NCBI GenBank assembly: GCA_022749755.1
Contig: CM040442.1
Location: forward strand, 9,956,457-10,020,456
From: Azadirachta indica
Taxonomy: Eukaryota > Streptophyta > Magnoliopsida > Sapindales > Meliaceae
DNA: 64,000 nt
Reading direction: 5' to 3'
The stretch's first letter is position 1, and each line of letters begins with the position of its first letter. Below the pieces are notes generated by a model. That model searched no databases and had not been told where the DNA came from. It saw only the letters and a list, made by a program, of their open reading frames with translations. Positions 11,086-21,699 of the stretch are shown here, piece after piece. A program made the position numbers and the translations under genes.

Positions 11086-11709
11086 TTTATTATTAGAGTT
11101 CTTACTATTTGTGAAAAGGAACTTAAAAATCAAAAATTTTAAAAATATATAACTTAAGCTCTTAAAAGATTTAAAATTATATAATTTAAGTTCTTCTTAT
11201 TTTCTTCTTATTTCATTTAAATACTTTACCACTTTTAACTACCACCACCAACAACTACCAGCTGTCTTAACTACCGTTTAATGTCATTAGTTTGGATCAC
11301 TGTAGGTATCGTTTAAATCTTTGTTGTACGTAATGATACTATTATCATCGTCATTTGAGTAACCATTCACTGTAAATTTAGAGTTGATTTTTGGTATTCG
11401 AAAATTCAACTTCAGATTTACGACAAATAGTTATTCAAATAACAAGTGTGATAGTATCATTGTATAGAACGTGTTCAACAAAGAGCTGAATAATATCTAT
11501 TATAATCCAAACGAATAACTAAATAGTGGTCAATGGTGTTCAATGGTTGTTCGCAACAGCAGTTAAAGGTGGTCAAGGACTTAAATTAAATAAAAAAAAT
11601 AAGAACTTAAGTTATATAATTTCAAAACTTTAAGGACTTAGGTTATGAATTTTCAAAATTTCTAGTTTTCGATTTTCCTTTTTATAATAACAAGGACTTC
11701 AATAATAAA
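11086..11709. mobile_element. foldback (hairpin) element, copy A
   Basis: Nearly the whole 624 bases form one imperfect palindrome. The left arm begins TTTATTATTAGAG and the right arm ends CTTCAATAATAAA. Inner parts also pair: CACCTTTAACTGC-like sequence around 11235 and 11570, and TAATGATACTATTA near 11330 against TGATAGTATCATTG near 11448. No coding sequence is present. A second copy is at 63068-63691. I could not identify a target duplication, so the superfamily is open. Confidence 0.75.
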
Positions 11710-11737
11710 TTCTAAAACTTAAAATTTTAATCTAATC

Positions 11738-13008
11738 ATTTCTATTGAAATTATCAAGCCATCCTCCCTAACCTCGGCCCACCTAAGAACCCACGAGTCT
11801 TTTGTTCCTAATAATGTTGTTGATCATTACGCTCTCGCTCCCGTAATTTACTTTTACTCAGCAACAAGCAAAGATGCCATGAAACTTTCAAGCTATCTCA
11901 AAAAGTCTTTGTCCAAAACATTAACCTATTACTACCCTCTTGTAGGACAAGTTAAAGATGGAGTCTTTGACTGCAATGATCATGGTGAGATCTTCATCGA
12001 AACTTTAGTTGTTGACGAGATGTCTAAGATTCTTCTAAAAAGAGATAAGAATATGTTTAAGCAACTAATGCCATTAAAGGGTGATATGCAAGAAATTACA
12101 ACTACTTATAGTAAAGCCAACCTAGTCTTGCAGATCAATTACTTAAGTTGTGGTGGGATTGTAATCTCTACTTGTTTTAATCATGCTATTGTCGATGCAA
12201 CAACTGCAGCTTACTTTGTCAAAAGTTGGGTGGAAATTGCACATGGCACCAATGATATAAAGAATGTGGTTGTTGATTATTCCTCCATCTATCCTCTGTA
12301 TGATGACTATGCATCATTAAGAAGTCTTTACGAACAAAATCCCTATGATTATAGTCAAACTGAACTTGTAGAAAAACATTTTATGTTTGATGGTGGAAAG
12401 ATAGCTGCTCTAAGAAAAAAAATTGGTAGCGGGCCATATTTAAATCATCTACCACGTTTTAAGGCTATAGCCACACTTATTTCAGGTGTGCTCAGGAAGA
12501 ACGCAAATAAAGGAACACATGAATTTACTGCTAAACAAATAGCAGCAGTAATTGCGATCAATCTGCGAAATATAGTGAATCCACTATTACCACCGCAAAG
12601 TCTTGGGTGCTTGGTGACGACGGCAATTTTGCAATTGCCAATTAATGAAGAAATTGACTACAATTATATAGCCGCAGAAGTTCACAAAGCTGTCAAGAAT
12701 GTGGTTGATTAGTATAAGAAGAACATCTATGTTGGTGGTCTAGTTAAAGGACTTGCAAACAGTGTGGTGATTCATGTTTTTGATCTTTCTAGGATGCCTT
12801 TTTGTGAAGCGGATTTTGGGTAGGAAAGCTTATATTGGTATCCCATATTATCTTGGATGTTAGGGGTGTATTCCTGTTGCCCACCAACGATGGTGTAGGA
12901 GTTAAAGCATTCATTGCATTGACTAAGGAAGAAATGGCTAAATTTGAACAAGATCTCGATTTTCTTTCTTATATGAAACCATTTATGTTAGAAAGGGCTA
13001 GATTATGA
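11738..13008 (+). pseudogene. BAHD acyltransferase pseudogene
   Basis: Close paralogue of the intact gene at 33399-34688. Homology begins at the codon matching residue 6 or 7 of that protein. The true start codon, the leader and the whole promoter are missing, because the sequence before 11738 is the end of the foldback flank. The first in-frame ATG (11879) is internal, and an in-frame TAA lies at 11720. The catalytic HxxxD motif survives as HAIVD (12182-12196). A TAG at 12710-12712 replaces a Gln codon. Near 12820 the Trp of the C-terminal DFGWG motif is TAG and one G is lost, shifting the frame. Sequence like the normal C-terminus continues to a TGA at 13006-13008. With no promoter, start or intact C-terminal half, it cannot make an active enzyme. 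Confidence 0.92.
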
Positions 13009-14818
13009 AAAATAAGTACCTTGTGATAGTGTTACTTGGGATATGCCACATCTCGAGATCATCATGCTTTCAATAAAGGATATGAATAAATTCCTCTGCT
13101 AAAATTTTTATTTAGTCCTTGTTTTCTAAGTGCTCTCAAAATTTTTATTCACTTGCCTATGTTTTGTATCTATTTCAAAGGCGAGTTCTTTTATGTCCTC
13201 CCTTGATTTGTAGTTTGGTTATTTCTCTTTAATAAATTCCTTTGTGATCTTGTCATACATTAATTCTTTCCGAGAGAAAAGAAATTATAAGGATTAATTT
13301 TTAAAAGTTTTACCAAACTGTTGATGACTATTTGTTCATTGGTAATTATAACAAAATAGACAAATAAGAAAGAAATTATTGGAAAATTTTAATTTAGAAG
13401 AATAAAAACTGAGAGAGATAGATAAACCTTGAAATCCTTGCTTATACTTAATCGATTCTATCAAAAAAGGATAGATTATGAAAATAGAATTTTTTAGTAA
13501 TTGAGGTGAATGGATTAGTTATTTACTTTAGTCTCCCCTTGAATTGTAGTTTGGTTTCTTTTCCGAGGAAATTTTAACAATAACCAACTTTTAAATTCAA
13601 TTTTCTTAAATAACTACTATTCAAAATATGTTTCAAAAATGATTAATTCAAATTTTTTTGGATCAAAATACCCTTATAAAAAATTTTCAAAACTAACCAA
13701 CATATACTTTTAAACAAGGGTATTTTGGTTCAAAAAATTTTTGAGTTTATCATTTTTTAAACATATTTTAAACAATAGTCATTTATAAAAATTCAGACCA
13801 AAACTTAGTCCGTAAAGTTAATTTTTCTTTTCTTTAATACAATTTCTCAATTTGGAAAAGTTTATCAATCATGTAGTAAATTTTTTTACCCAAACTTCTT
13901 TTAATCTTAAATTATAAAATAAATTATTTTTAATTTTCCAATAGTATTCTAAATAGACCTCACAATTATTGTTCTAATAACATCTTTCAAATAGAAAAAA
14001 TGTTAGTATTTTTTTCATGTATTAATTAAATTGCATCCTATTTTTTCTTATCCCTCACTCTGCACACACCGTTTTTTACATTGACAAATCATTCAAGTGG
14101 TGAACAACTCCCTCGAAAAGTTTAGCATCAAATCTTTAACTTATAACTTATTCTGATAGCACAAAGAATTTCATAAATATATAGAAGCAAAACGAATTCA
14201 TAATTCGTTAAAATAATTAGTTTATTAGACTAATTTATCTCAATAATTTCCAAAATACTCATCAAAGTCGTAATTTATATTATAAAATGATACTATACTT
14301 TTATACAATAAAAGTTATTTAGCAAAAAAACTATGACTTTTAAAATTTGGTAAAATAAAATATATTTATTTAAAATACATTAACAAAATAAATAAAAATA
14401 TTATTTTATAGTACATTGATAATATAACATTTTTCAATATATATTTTAGTTTTTTTTTTATATTTTAGCTAGATATAAATGTATTTAATTTAAATTATAA
14501 TATAATAAAAAATAATATATTATAAATTTATGAATTTCTATTTAATTAATGAATTAATATCATTCTTCTTTATTTTACTCAATGTATAATATGTAATTAA
14601 TATTGTATTATAATATATTATAAAATAAATAATCTAATAATTTTTGTTATAATATACGTATGTATATATATGTCAAGATTTTATTATAAATACGTAATAA
14701 AATAAATACTTATAATTAGTATTATATTTATTTTCAATAAGGAGCTTACAAATATACTTTTCTTAATTAACTACTATTAAAAAGGGGATAACCATCTTTT
14801 TTTTTAATAAATAAGGAC
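13009..14818. other. AT-rich 3' flank of BAHD pseudogene
   Basis: The first 500 bases match the 3' flank of the intact gene (34689-35200), and 14390-14815 match 35210-35630. The middle part, 13520-14390, is absent from that copy. It includes a small hairpin at 13590-13810. A very AT-rich tract at 14200-14800 resembles, partly in reverse, 21700-22460, so it may be a dispersed AT-rich element. Confidence 0.6.
13590..13810. repeat. hairpin repeat (MITE-like)
   Basis: AAAATATGTTTCAAAAATGA on the left pairs with TCATTTTTTAAACATATTTT on the right, and GATCAAAATACCCTT pairs with AAGGGTATTTTGGTTC. The element is non-coding. Its ends are not defined, and it is absent from the paralogous 3' flank of the intact BAHD gene. 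Confidence 0.6.
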
Positions 14819-15449
14819 TGTTTGGAAAGATAGCCGCGGGCCTATGAAATTAATGGGTTCCGTGCTAGCAAAACCAATGTTTGATTAGTCCTAGTGCGTC
14901 ATGTTTGGATCATCTTAAGAAAGGTTCTAGTCGGATGTTACACAAACGAATCTGCTTAGAACAATAAAACTGTTGCTTGATGTATTCCTTATGATAGGGA
15001 AAATTTAGAATCGATAGTTCTAATTTGAAGTGTTTGAGAGAATGGCTAGAGGCTCGAGGGGTTAAATGGGCCATATGCTAGCAAGTCCAGATGTTTGTCC
15101 AATTCAGTTGAAGAGGGATCTTGGTCAGAGCATATTTGTTCAGGAAGGTGAAACCAATGTTGTGGGTTTAAGCAAATTGTTGTTCATTAGAATCCTTACG
15201 AAATTGGGAAACCGATTTGGGTTTGGAATTTTGATTAGGGACGTATTCGAATAGGGTCCATTGTGAATACTACTAGGGTAAGGAAATTGGTTATATATAT
15301 ATCTATATACTCACACCATGCACTACCCATATAAATTCATTCATGTTATTCTATGAATTTAACAACAAAATTCTCCTTTCTTACGAAGAAGGAAGAGAAA
15401 AACAATTTTTACTGTGTGATATTAAAAGTTATAAATTCGGGTATCAACA
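14819..15449 (+). repeat. Tat-like gypsy 5' LTR
   Basis: 631 bases beginning TGTTTGGAAAG and ending GGTATCAACA, followed at once by the primer-binding site. A TATA-like run (TTATATATATATC) near 15290 may be its promoter. No partner LTR is seen. Confidence 0.75.
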
Positions 15450-15468
15450 ATTGGTGTCATCTATGGGA
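15450..15468 (+). other. gypsy primer-binding site
   Basis: ATTGGTGTCATCTATGGGA directly after the LTR end; a degenerate version of the plant gypsy primer site. Confidence 0.7.
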
Positions 15469-15483
15469 AACGACTGAAAAGCC

Positions 15484-17300
15484 ATGGCATTGATTAAGGA
15501 ACAACCAATCACCAAAAAGCTACCAATCGAAAAAATTTGTGAAGAAGATTCATCAGATTCTATTGCTCCACCATCCTCGCTATAACAATCTCGAGGCCGA
15601 ACAACGATGCCCAAAGAAGACGTGGACGCAATTCAACTTGTACAACAAGTACAATAAAGCGAACAAAAGTATCTGCAGAAAGGCAGGCAGGTGAAAGCTT
15701 TGAAAAATAAAATGGGAATGTTAGAGAAAGAGATCGAGAGCATAAAAGACAATTCAGAAAGGCGTCATCAGTAGATGAAATTCGACAAAGTTGGGGTTAT
15801 CAAAAAATGAGGAAAACGATACCTCACCAAGAGTTTGTCACAAGGAATTGTTCACTAGGAGATTAGAGAGCAAGCAGTGGGAATCGGATGGTCATAAGGA
15901 AAAGCGCATAACTCCCCCACGAGAAAAGGCTCGAGGTGAGAGACTGATGTGTGAAAGCCACGGTAAAGAAATTCCCTTCCACAACAAGGAAAGATCTGAG
16001 CAGAAACTGACAGCTGATTATGTAAATCGAATCAGGGCAAAAAGAGACCCAAGCACAACATAAGTTCAGTTGATATGAGAACTTACTTCAATCAAAAGCC
16101 AGGAAAGATGAAGAAGAGGCTGCCGTAGAAAAAATACCAAACTTGGCTAGACTTATAGCCAATCAAGTGGTAAGCCGGAGAGAGATGGAGGAAAAGATTC
16201 GAGAGCTTGTTAAAGAACTATAGGCCCATAGAGAAAAAGATTGATAACGGGACAGGAATTTGCCAGAAGGATCAAGATTTTATTCTACCCTAAAAATTTA
16301 AGATGCCTTAAATCTCGCCGTATATGGGAAAGACAAACCTAACATTATATATCGATTTTTTTAGAGACATGATAATGATCCAACATTTAACAGAATTGCA
16401 AATGTGCCATCCATTCTCATTGACCTTGGAAAAGCAAGCGAGATGATGCTATAAAAATTTGAAGCCGAAAAGCATAACAAGTTTTTATTAGCTCTAGGAG
16501 TAGTTCGTCAACGAGTTCACAGGAATAGTGAGTACTACAAAATCCCCAGCTTGCTATTGCTTGTTAAGCAAGGAAGGGATAAATCCTTGAAAAGTGTCAT
16601 AAAGAGGTAACTTAAGAAGATCATGAAGGCTAGTGCCTTCTCGCATCCCTTGGCACTGGAAGGGTTAAAGAATAGGCTATTAATGGAAAGGGCATGGTTC
16701 GTTGTCCATAAGTGAACTATAACTACGGATGAACAAGCTTAAAATGAGATCTTTAAAGAAATTGAGATAGAAGATCGAATGTTGCTCAAGAAAAGGAGGA
16801 GAAGTTAGAGCAATCTGGAGATAAATAGCAAAGATCGAGGTCGAGGACAAAAAGAATAGGTAAGACCCGTGACGACTTGATTCTAAACCATTACGAGGAA
16901 GGGGGAGGACTTTTGACGTCAACAATATGATGGCACATCCAAATAGAGATAGGGCCATGGATTTCAACCCGGTAGATGTAAAGAAAGAACTGAGCAACGA
17001 TGAAAGTTACCTCCCCTACTAAGGGAAGCAGTTAAAAGAATTGTTCCAGTATAAGATAAAAAAAAATTCACCGAACTGAACACACCTTTTCAGTGATATA
17101 TAAAGACATAAAGATTTGGGATTATCACCCGGATCACGTTCCCCAAGGTCAGCGTCAAATGTTCGAGACAAAGAAAGAAAATATATAGAAAAGAAAAAAA
17201 GTAGATTTTTTCTTGAATAATTAGTATAATAAAGTGATGAAGAATTCAAAAAGAAGAATGCTTTTTAGAAGCACCTCGATAGTGGGTAAAAAGAAAGTAC
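15484..17300 (+). pseudogene. Tat-like gypsy gag, decayed
   Basis: The likely start is the ATG at 15484 (sense MALIKEQPITKKLPIEKICE), followed soon by stops. A charged, coiled-coil-like segment (KALKNKMGMLEKEIESIK) lies near 15690-15760. At 16520-16700 the sense NSEYYKIPSLLLLVKQGRDK then ASAFSHPLALEGLKN looks like the gag core of Tat-type elements. KKKFTELNTPF near 17060 resembles the segment following the gag zinc-knuckle region. Stop codons occur in all frames, and the long - strand open frames here (16680-17249) are chance shadows. No protease or RT follows. Confidence 0.6.
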
Positions 17301-17700
17301 TACCGAATAAGTTAAATTAATTTATAATTTCTATTATAACTATAATGAGGTTCACGCTTAAATTCCAGTTAGTTAATGTACCCGTAACTCGAATAGTAAT
17401 GAAAGAGTATGATCTCCAAGAGTTTGAACATAATCGCTAATGAATTAATTAATTAAAAGTATTCAATTTAACGATGAAAAGGCAATGCAGTATAAAAGCA
17501 AACCCTCGTATTTCTTTTTATAAGTTGAATAATTAAGTCTATCATTGATCACAGGTTTTCTAAAAAAGCCCTACCCTCAAATTGACGTTCCCATTATAAT
17601 TTGAAGAATATTTTATAAATTTTATATTATGATTTGAACTCGTTTATTTTGAATGAATTTTTCACTGCTATTGGAGACAGCTATTGGAGAACATTATCAA
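17301..17700. other. unassigned AT-rich sequence
   Basis: No gene, repeat or known motif recognised between the gag remnant and the LRR-RLK fragment. Confidence 0.4.
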
Positions 17701-17739
17701 TAAAAAGATAATAAAACATATGTAAATTTAAGTCCCTTA

Positions 17740-18132
17740 TCAGCGATTTAAGCTCATTTCTTTAATGACTCCTGTGGGGCTGTGGTTCGAGTATTGCAAG
17801 CAATGTGTCTCTAATTTCAAGAGTTGACTTACTACTTTTATGCTGATCCTCTCCTCAGGTGACTCTCTTGTACACTGCCTGACCAAACTCAAGACAGATG
17901 GACACTCATTTCTCGTCCGCAAAGAAATTGTTCGTTCTCATCTTTTAGCAAATGGCTACCCACAACTTTCATTACTGAAGTGCGTAATCACTCACCTAGA
18001 CAATGCTTTAAATTCATGTCTCTAGAAAAAACTCCGTCTGTTGGCTTCTTCTTAATTTGTAAATGTTTCCATTAACAAGATACCATAGCTATAAACATCA
18101 GCTTTTCTCGACACTTCCTTCTCTTTCATACT
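17740..18132 (-). pseudogene. LRR-RLK kinase C-terminal fragment
   Basis: Read on the - strand, the right end gives SEYEREGSVEKS, the kinase subdomain VIII region (family: APEYG.EG.VS). Then, with frame shifts, come pieces like VYSYGILLMETF, KPTDGVF and MNLKHCL, and finally ESPEERISIKVVSQLLKLET at the C-terminus. This is the pattern of EFR/Xa21-type LRR receptor kinases (LRR-XII). It is the 3' end of the same dead gene whose 5' part lies at 20660-21640; the LTR element at 18138-20285 separates them. Confidence 0.8.
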
Positions 18133-18137
18133 CTGTG

Positions 18138-18346
18138 TGTGACATATATATGTAATGAATTGAAATCAGATGTTACAATTAAACACAATACGAAATATAG
18201 GTATTCTAGGCTTGAAATAGACAAAAGGATTGCAACGAAAATAAATAATTATAAAGAAGAAATGATGATATCTACATGATAATGTTGACAATACTTAATA
18301 ATTCTAATGATGATGTTTTTTATATGATAATATATAATATCTAACA
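18138..18346 (-). repeat. LTR next to purine tract
   Basis: About 209 bases from TGTGACATAT to ATATCTAACA, next to the purine tract. Its right part (from about 18209) is shared with the sequence left of the second LRR-RLK pseudogene (about 45238-45386), where it seems to be a solo LTR. Confidence 0.75.
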
Positions 18347-18539
18347 CTCCCCCTCAAACTCAAGTTTACTCTGCCAACTTGAGTTTGCAATATAAAAATA
18401 AGTTCAAACTAGTTAAATAAATATGTGAGACACTTTAAGGAGACAAAAACAAGATTGGGAATCTCGAAAGAGAAGAAAACAAAATAGAGGTGACGATGAT
18501 GTGGGATAAGAAAAGGTAAGGAACCAAAGATGCCCATTA

Positions 18540-18795
18540 TTGCCAGAGGGTGTAGCTCTAAAAACAGCCTGGGGCGAGTGGTGATATAGGTATGGAGGGG
18601 TCCAGCTCTCATAAAAGTTTGGGATGACTGGCAAACAAAGGGCAAAGGAATTAGAAGTGTTAACTATTGTCATAGGATCCAGCTTTGATAACAGTTTCGG
18701 GAAATTTGACTGTATGGTGGGAAAGGATAAGGAACGAAGGCATCTACCTTGCTGGAAGGTCTAGCTTTGTTATTAGCTTGGGCAATTAGACAAGG
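18540..18795. repeat. four degenerate spaced repeats
   Basis: Four imperfect copies of a roughly 35-base unit with the core GGTCCAGCTYTNATAANAG followed by YTTGGG begin near 18546, 18596, 18673 and 18755. They lie in the internal region of the LTR element. No function is known to me. Confidence 0.6.
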
Positions 18796-19106
18796 AGGAT
18801 GCGAAGGGAACAAAAGTATTCACTTTCGTTGAAATGAAAAGAGGAAAAAAAAAAAAAAGATTGACAAGAATCTCAAAAATAAGCTTATAAAATTAAGACA
18901 CGAAGGGCATAAGCAAAAGTATAAGAAAAAGATAAAAACTCAAAAGAACTTGAAAAGAAATTAGGGGGTCAAATTGAACAAGAGGACAAAATTACAATTC
19001 ATTAAGGAATTTAAATGATGATAACCTAAAATGCTTGTCGGTAGCCCTAAATAACAAACAAATCAAATGTATAAGGCTGATAAATAAGAAGCAAAGGGAT
19101 ATAAAT

Positions 19107-19568
19107 TAGGATTGGGTAAACATGGTCAACTGAATTGAATCAAACTGAATCATTCAATTTGATTCAGTTCTAAAAATAGTTTTTATTTTATTTCGGTTCT
19201 AAACCAGTCGGTTCAGTTAAATCGAATCCAAACTGAAATCCATTATAAAATTTTATTTAAACTCTCAAATTTTATAAAAATTATAAAAAATTAAAAAATT
19301 ATAAATTTATTTATATAAATTTTTACATAATTATAAAAAAAAATTTATAATTATTATATAGTTTAGGGATTCATATAAAAATATTTAAAAAAATCTTTTG
19401 AAAACTGAATCTCAAAAATGAAGTAGAACCAAAGTACAACCAAGAAACCAAAATTGATACCGAATCGAACTAGTTCAGTTCGATTTGATTCAGTATTATA
19501 TTTCATATATTTGGGGTTCGGTTCGATTTTTATGAAAACCAAACCGAAATTGAAATAGCCCACTCCTA
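19107..19568. mobile_element. hAT-type MITE with 8-base target duplication
   Basis: 462-base non-coding element. Ends TAGGATTGGG and CCCACTCCTA are inverted, and the flanks are perfect 8-base duplications ATATAAAT (19099-19106 and 19569-19576). Subterminal sequence is rich in GAATCGAAC/GGTTCGATT-type repeats. The 8-base duplication and TAGGRKTGGG ends fit the hAT superfamily. It is nested in the LTR element. Confidence 0.88.
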
Positions 19569-20217
19569 ATATAAATGATAAAACACAAGGATAATCAATG
19601 ACAAAAACCCTTTTGAAAATAAAGATAATATAATGCATGTTGTCGATAGGTGATATCTGAATAAAGAAATAGAAAGTTTCAACGTGCAACATACCAAAGA
19701 AAGAAAGCCAAAAGACAATCAATCACCAAGAAAGTCATAAGATTGAGATTCAATTTGCCAGAATATCAATTGTGGTGTCAGATATGCCGATTGGTCAGAT
19801 TTGTCGTTGAAAAATGGGTGAATGAAAGAAAAGAGGACCAGTTCGGACTTGATTTAACTGTAAAAACTAGTGGCTAAAAAATTGAAGTTGATAACAAGGT
19901 TAGATAGATCGGTGAGCTTTGAGGCAATTGCTGCTAGTGATGAGAATAAAAACGCCGGTTTTTAGCCGGATCTCAAACAGGAAAACAACGTTGGAGTTGG
20001 TCTTCGTCGACGGTACTAGATGGCGCATGTATGGTGAGAGAGACTATGGTTGGACAGATTGGTGAGCCACACACCGGTGGTGATGGTTGCACGTGAATCC
20101 CACATGCGGCATTGATTGGCGGAGGGTGGAGTGGTAGGTGGAAGTGAAAGTTGCAGCCCGTACATGTTGGCGGTGCACGCCTCCAAAGGGAGAAACAATA
20201 CAATAGGAGCTTAAAAG

Positions 20218-20229
20218 GCTCTGATACCA
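20218..20229 (-). other. primer-binding site (tRNA-Met)
   Basis: On the - strand exactly TGGTATCAGAGC, directly beside the LTR that begins at 20230. Confidence 0.85.
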
Positions 20230-20285
20230 TGTGAAATATACATTATATTAAAATTAGAAGAACAATTTGGATTATAATTGAACAC

Positions 20286-20660
20286 TAGGGCTGGATTAAA
20301 AAACCTTTGACCCCAAAAAATCGAAGCTGGCAGAACTGGAACTCTTTGTTCTGGTTTCGCATGATTTTTTATCTGATCCAGTTCTTCTTATTGGAGAATC
20401 GAAAATTTTGGTTTGATTTAAATTTTGTTAAGAAAGTCAAAATCGAATTGAAATAGTATTTATATAAATGATGTCGTTTAAACTGAAAATAAAGAAGAAA
20501 GATACAAATGAACAAAAAAATATCAATCTGAAAAATTGAACCAGATCAAACTAAACCAAACCAAGTTATTAGGTTCACAATTATTCGATCCAGTTGCAAT
20601 TTAGTTTTATTCTTATGTTTGATCCGATCTAATTCTAAAGATTAAGAATGTAAAACTTTT
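20286..20660. repeat. hAT-like repeat fragment
   Basis: Begins TAGGGCTGGAT and holds many AACCGAACC/GGTTCGG-like words, as in the nearby MITE. It aligns with 44900-45150. The right end is fused directly to the LRR-RLK kinase fragment, so it is probably truncated. Confidence 0.5.
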
Positions 20661-21640
20661 CGGTTCACTCAAACGTGCCACCATACCTTAATTTGTCTAG
20701 CAATCTTTACTTCAAGTCACAATAAACTGTAGGGATTGAATAACCAAACTGAAGATGTTCCAAAATTGTGTCTATCATGATATTCAGCTTATGTAAAATA
20801 TCCAAAAGACAGTCATCAAAATGCAAATAGTTCTATAAACTCCCATTAGACATGTACTTTAGCACTGATGCTTTAAAAAAATCTTCAATTGAACAACTGT
20901 TCATGATTTTCACAAGGTTTCGATTGATGAAAGCTACTCATAATACAGGTGAAACACTTTTATTGCAACTTCCAACCCATCTTGAAGTCTCCTTCTATAA
21001 ACTGAACCAAAACCCCCCACGCCAAGTAGGTTGTGCTCAGCGAACCCAATTGCAGCTCGCACAAGTTCATGGTAAGAAATTCTTTTCCAAGTTTCTGGCG
21101 ATGACATGTCATAATCATTTGGTATCTTCGGCTTTCTCTTTGGGCATTTTAGCGAGGCAAGTACGAGGGCCAAAACTAGTACTGTTGACGCAATACTCAA
21201 TGGCAAAACAATTCGTTGGAGATCAATATTTCTCCTTCTTGTGTGGTGAGAGGTAGATTTGCATAGTGAGACTTGCTCTTGGGAAGCCACACAATGCAAG
21301 ATTTCCCACAGATAATTCAGCTGTAAATTTAACGAAAGATCCTCCTTTTGGAATTTCTCCTTCTTGCATGTTGATAGAAAGATTTAGATATTTGAGGCAT
21401 GAGAGTGCTGCAAAGACTTAGGAATTGCACCACAAAAATTATTGTCGGACAAATCCAAGACTTCCAATCTTGTTAGCTCACTAAATGATTCTGGAATTAA
21501 GTTGGCCTCGTAATCTGTTACATCTTAAAGAGACATGTTGTAGACCTTTTAGGCTGCCAATGGTGGTTGGGATATCACCTAATAAAAGATTTCTTGATAA
21601 ATCTATATCTACTGCAACCTCCAAATTTTACTTGCAAACA
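20660..21640 (-). pseudogene. LRR-RLK pseudogene: LRR, membrane segment, kinase N-lobe
   Basis: Read on the - strand from right to left. LRRs come first (sense DLSRNLLLGDIPTTIGSLKG near 21560-21620). Then comes the last LRR with [20 protein letters not shown] and GNLALCGFP. The membrane segment is [19 protein letters not shown], followed by basic CPKRKPK. The kinase glycine loop [20 protein letters not shown] and VAIKVFHL lie in the open frame 20934-21299. Below 20940 the kinase continues with frame shifts: NLVKIM, LDILHKLNIMID and VYCDLK in place of the usual HCDLK. The order and motifs match EFR/Xa21-type pattern receptor kinases. The catalytic lobe is broken and its C-terminus is at 17740-18132. 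Confidence 0.85.
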
Positions 21641-21699
21641 TGTGTGCACACTAGTGATTTGATCATGAAATTGCAAAAAATATCACAGTTGTATGAAAA

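Larger units (their letters stand above)
14819..17300 (+). mobile_element. gypsy (Tat-like) fragment: 5' LTR, PBS and gag
   Basis: Homology to the flank of the intact BAHD gene stops exactly at the TG of this LTR. It comprises a 5' LTR, a primer-binding site and a decayed gag, then ends without pol or a 3' LTR. The primer-binding site wording ATTGGTGTCATCTATGGGA is a drifted form of the common plant gypsy ATTTGGCGCCGTCTGTGGGA. The right boundary is approximate. Confidence 0.75.
18138..20285 (-). mobile_element. non-coding LTR retrotransposon in LRR-RLK pseudogene
   Basis: On the - strand this has a primer-binding site TGGTATCAGAGC (20218-20229), a 1.9-kb internal region and a purine tract TTGAGGGGGAG (18347-18358) abutting an LTR. 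These are the signals of a copia-type element, but I see no gag or pol inside. It is therefore non-autonomous or replaced. The 5' LTR (from 20230) is cut off after about 55 bases. The two LTR starts are alike (TGTGACATATATATG and TGTGAAATATACAT). It carries a nested hAT MITE (19107-19568). Confidence 0.75.

Noticed and set aside
16680..17249. Two - strand open frames (105 and 76 residues) rich in Phe, Leu and Ser
   Set aside because: They lie opposite the gag remnant, whose + strand sense matches gypsy gag. Their composition is what an antisense of purine-rich DNA gives.
19363..19722. 119-residue - strand open frame, hydrophobic
   Set aside because: It overlaps the hAT MITE end and low-complexity AT-rich DNA; no family likeness.
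19973..20230. 85-residue Cys/Pro-rich - strand open frame
   Set aside because: It lies between the MITE and the primer-binding site of the LTR element, in its leader region, and resembles no known gag. Probably non-coding.
20852..21256. 134-residue + strand open frame
   Set aside because: Antisense shadow of the LRR-RLK pseudogene, whose - strand sense shows LRR, membrane and kinase motifs.
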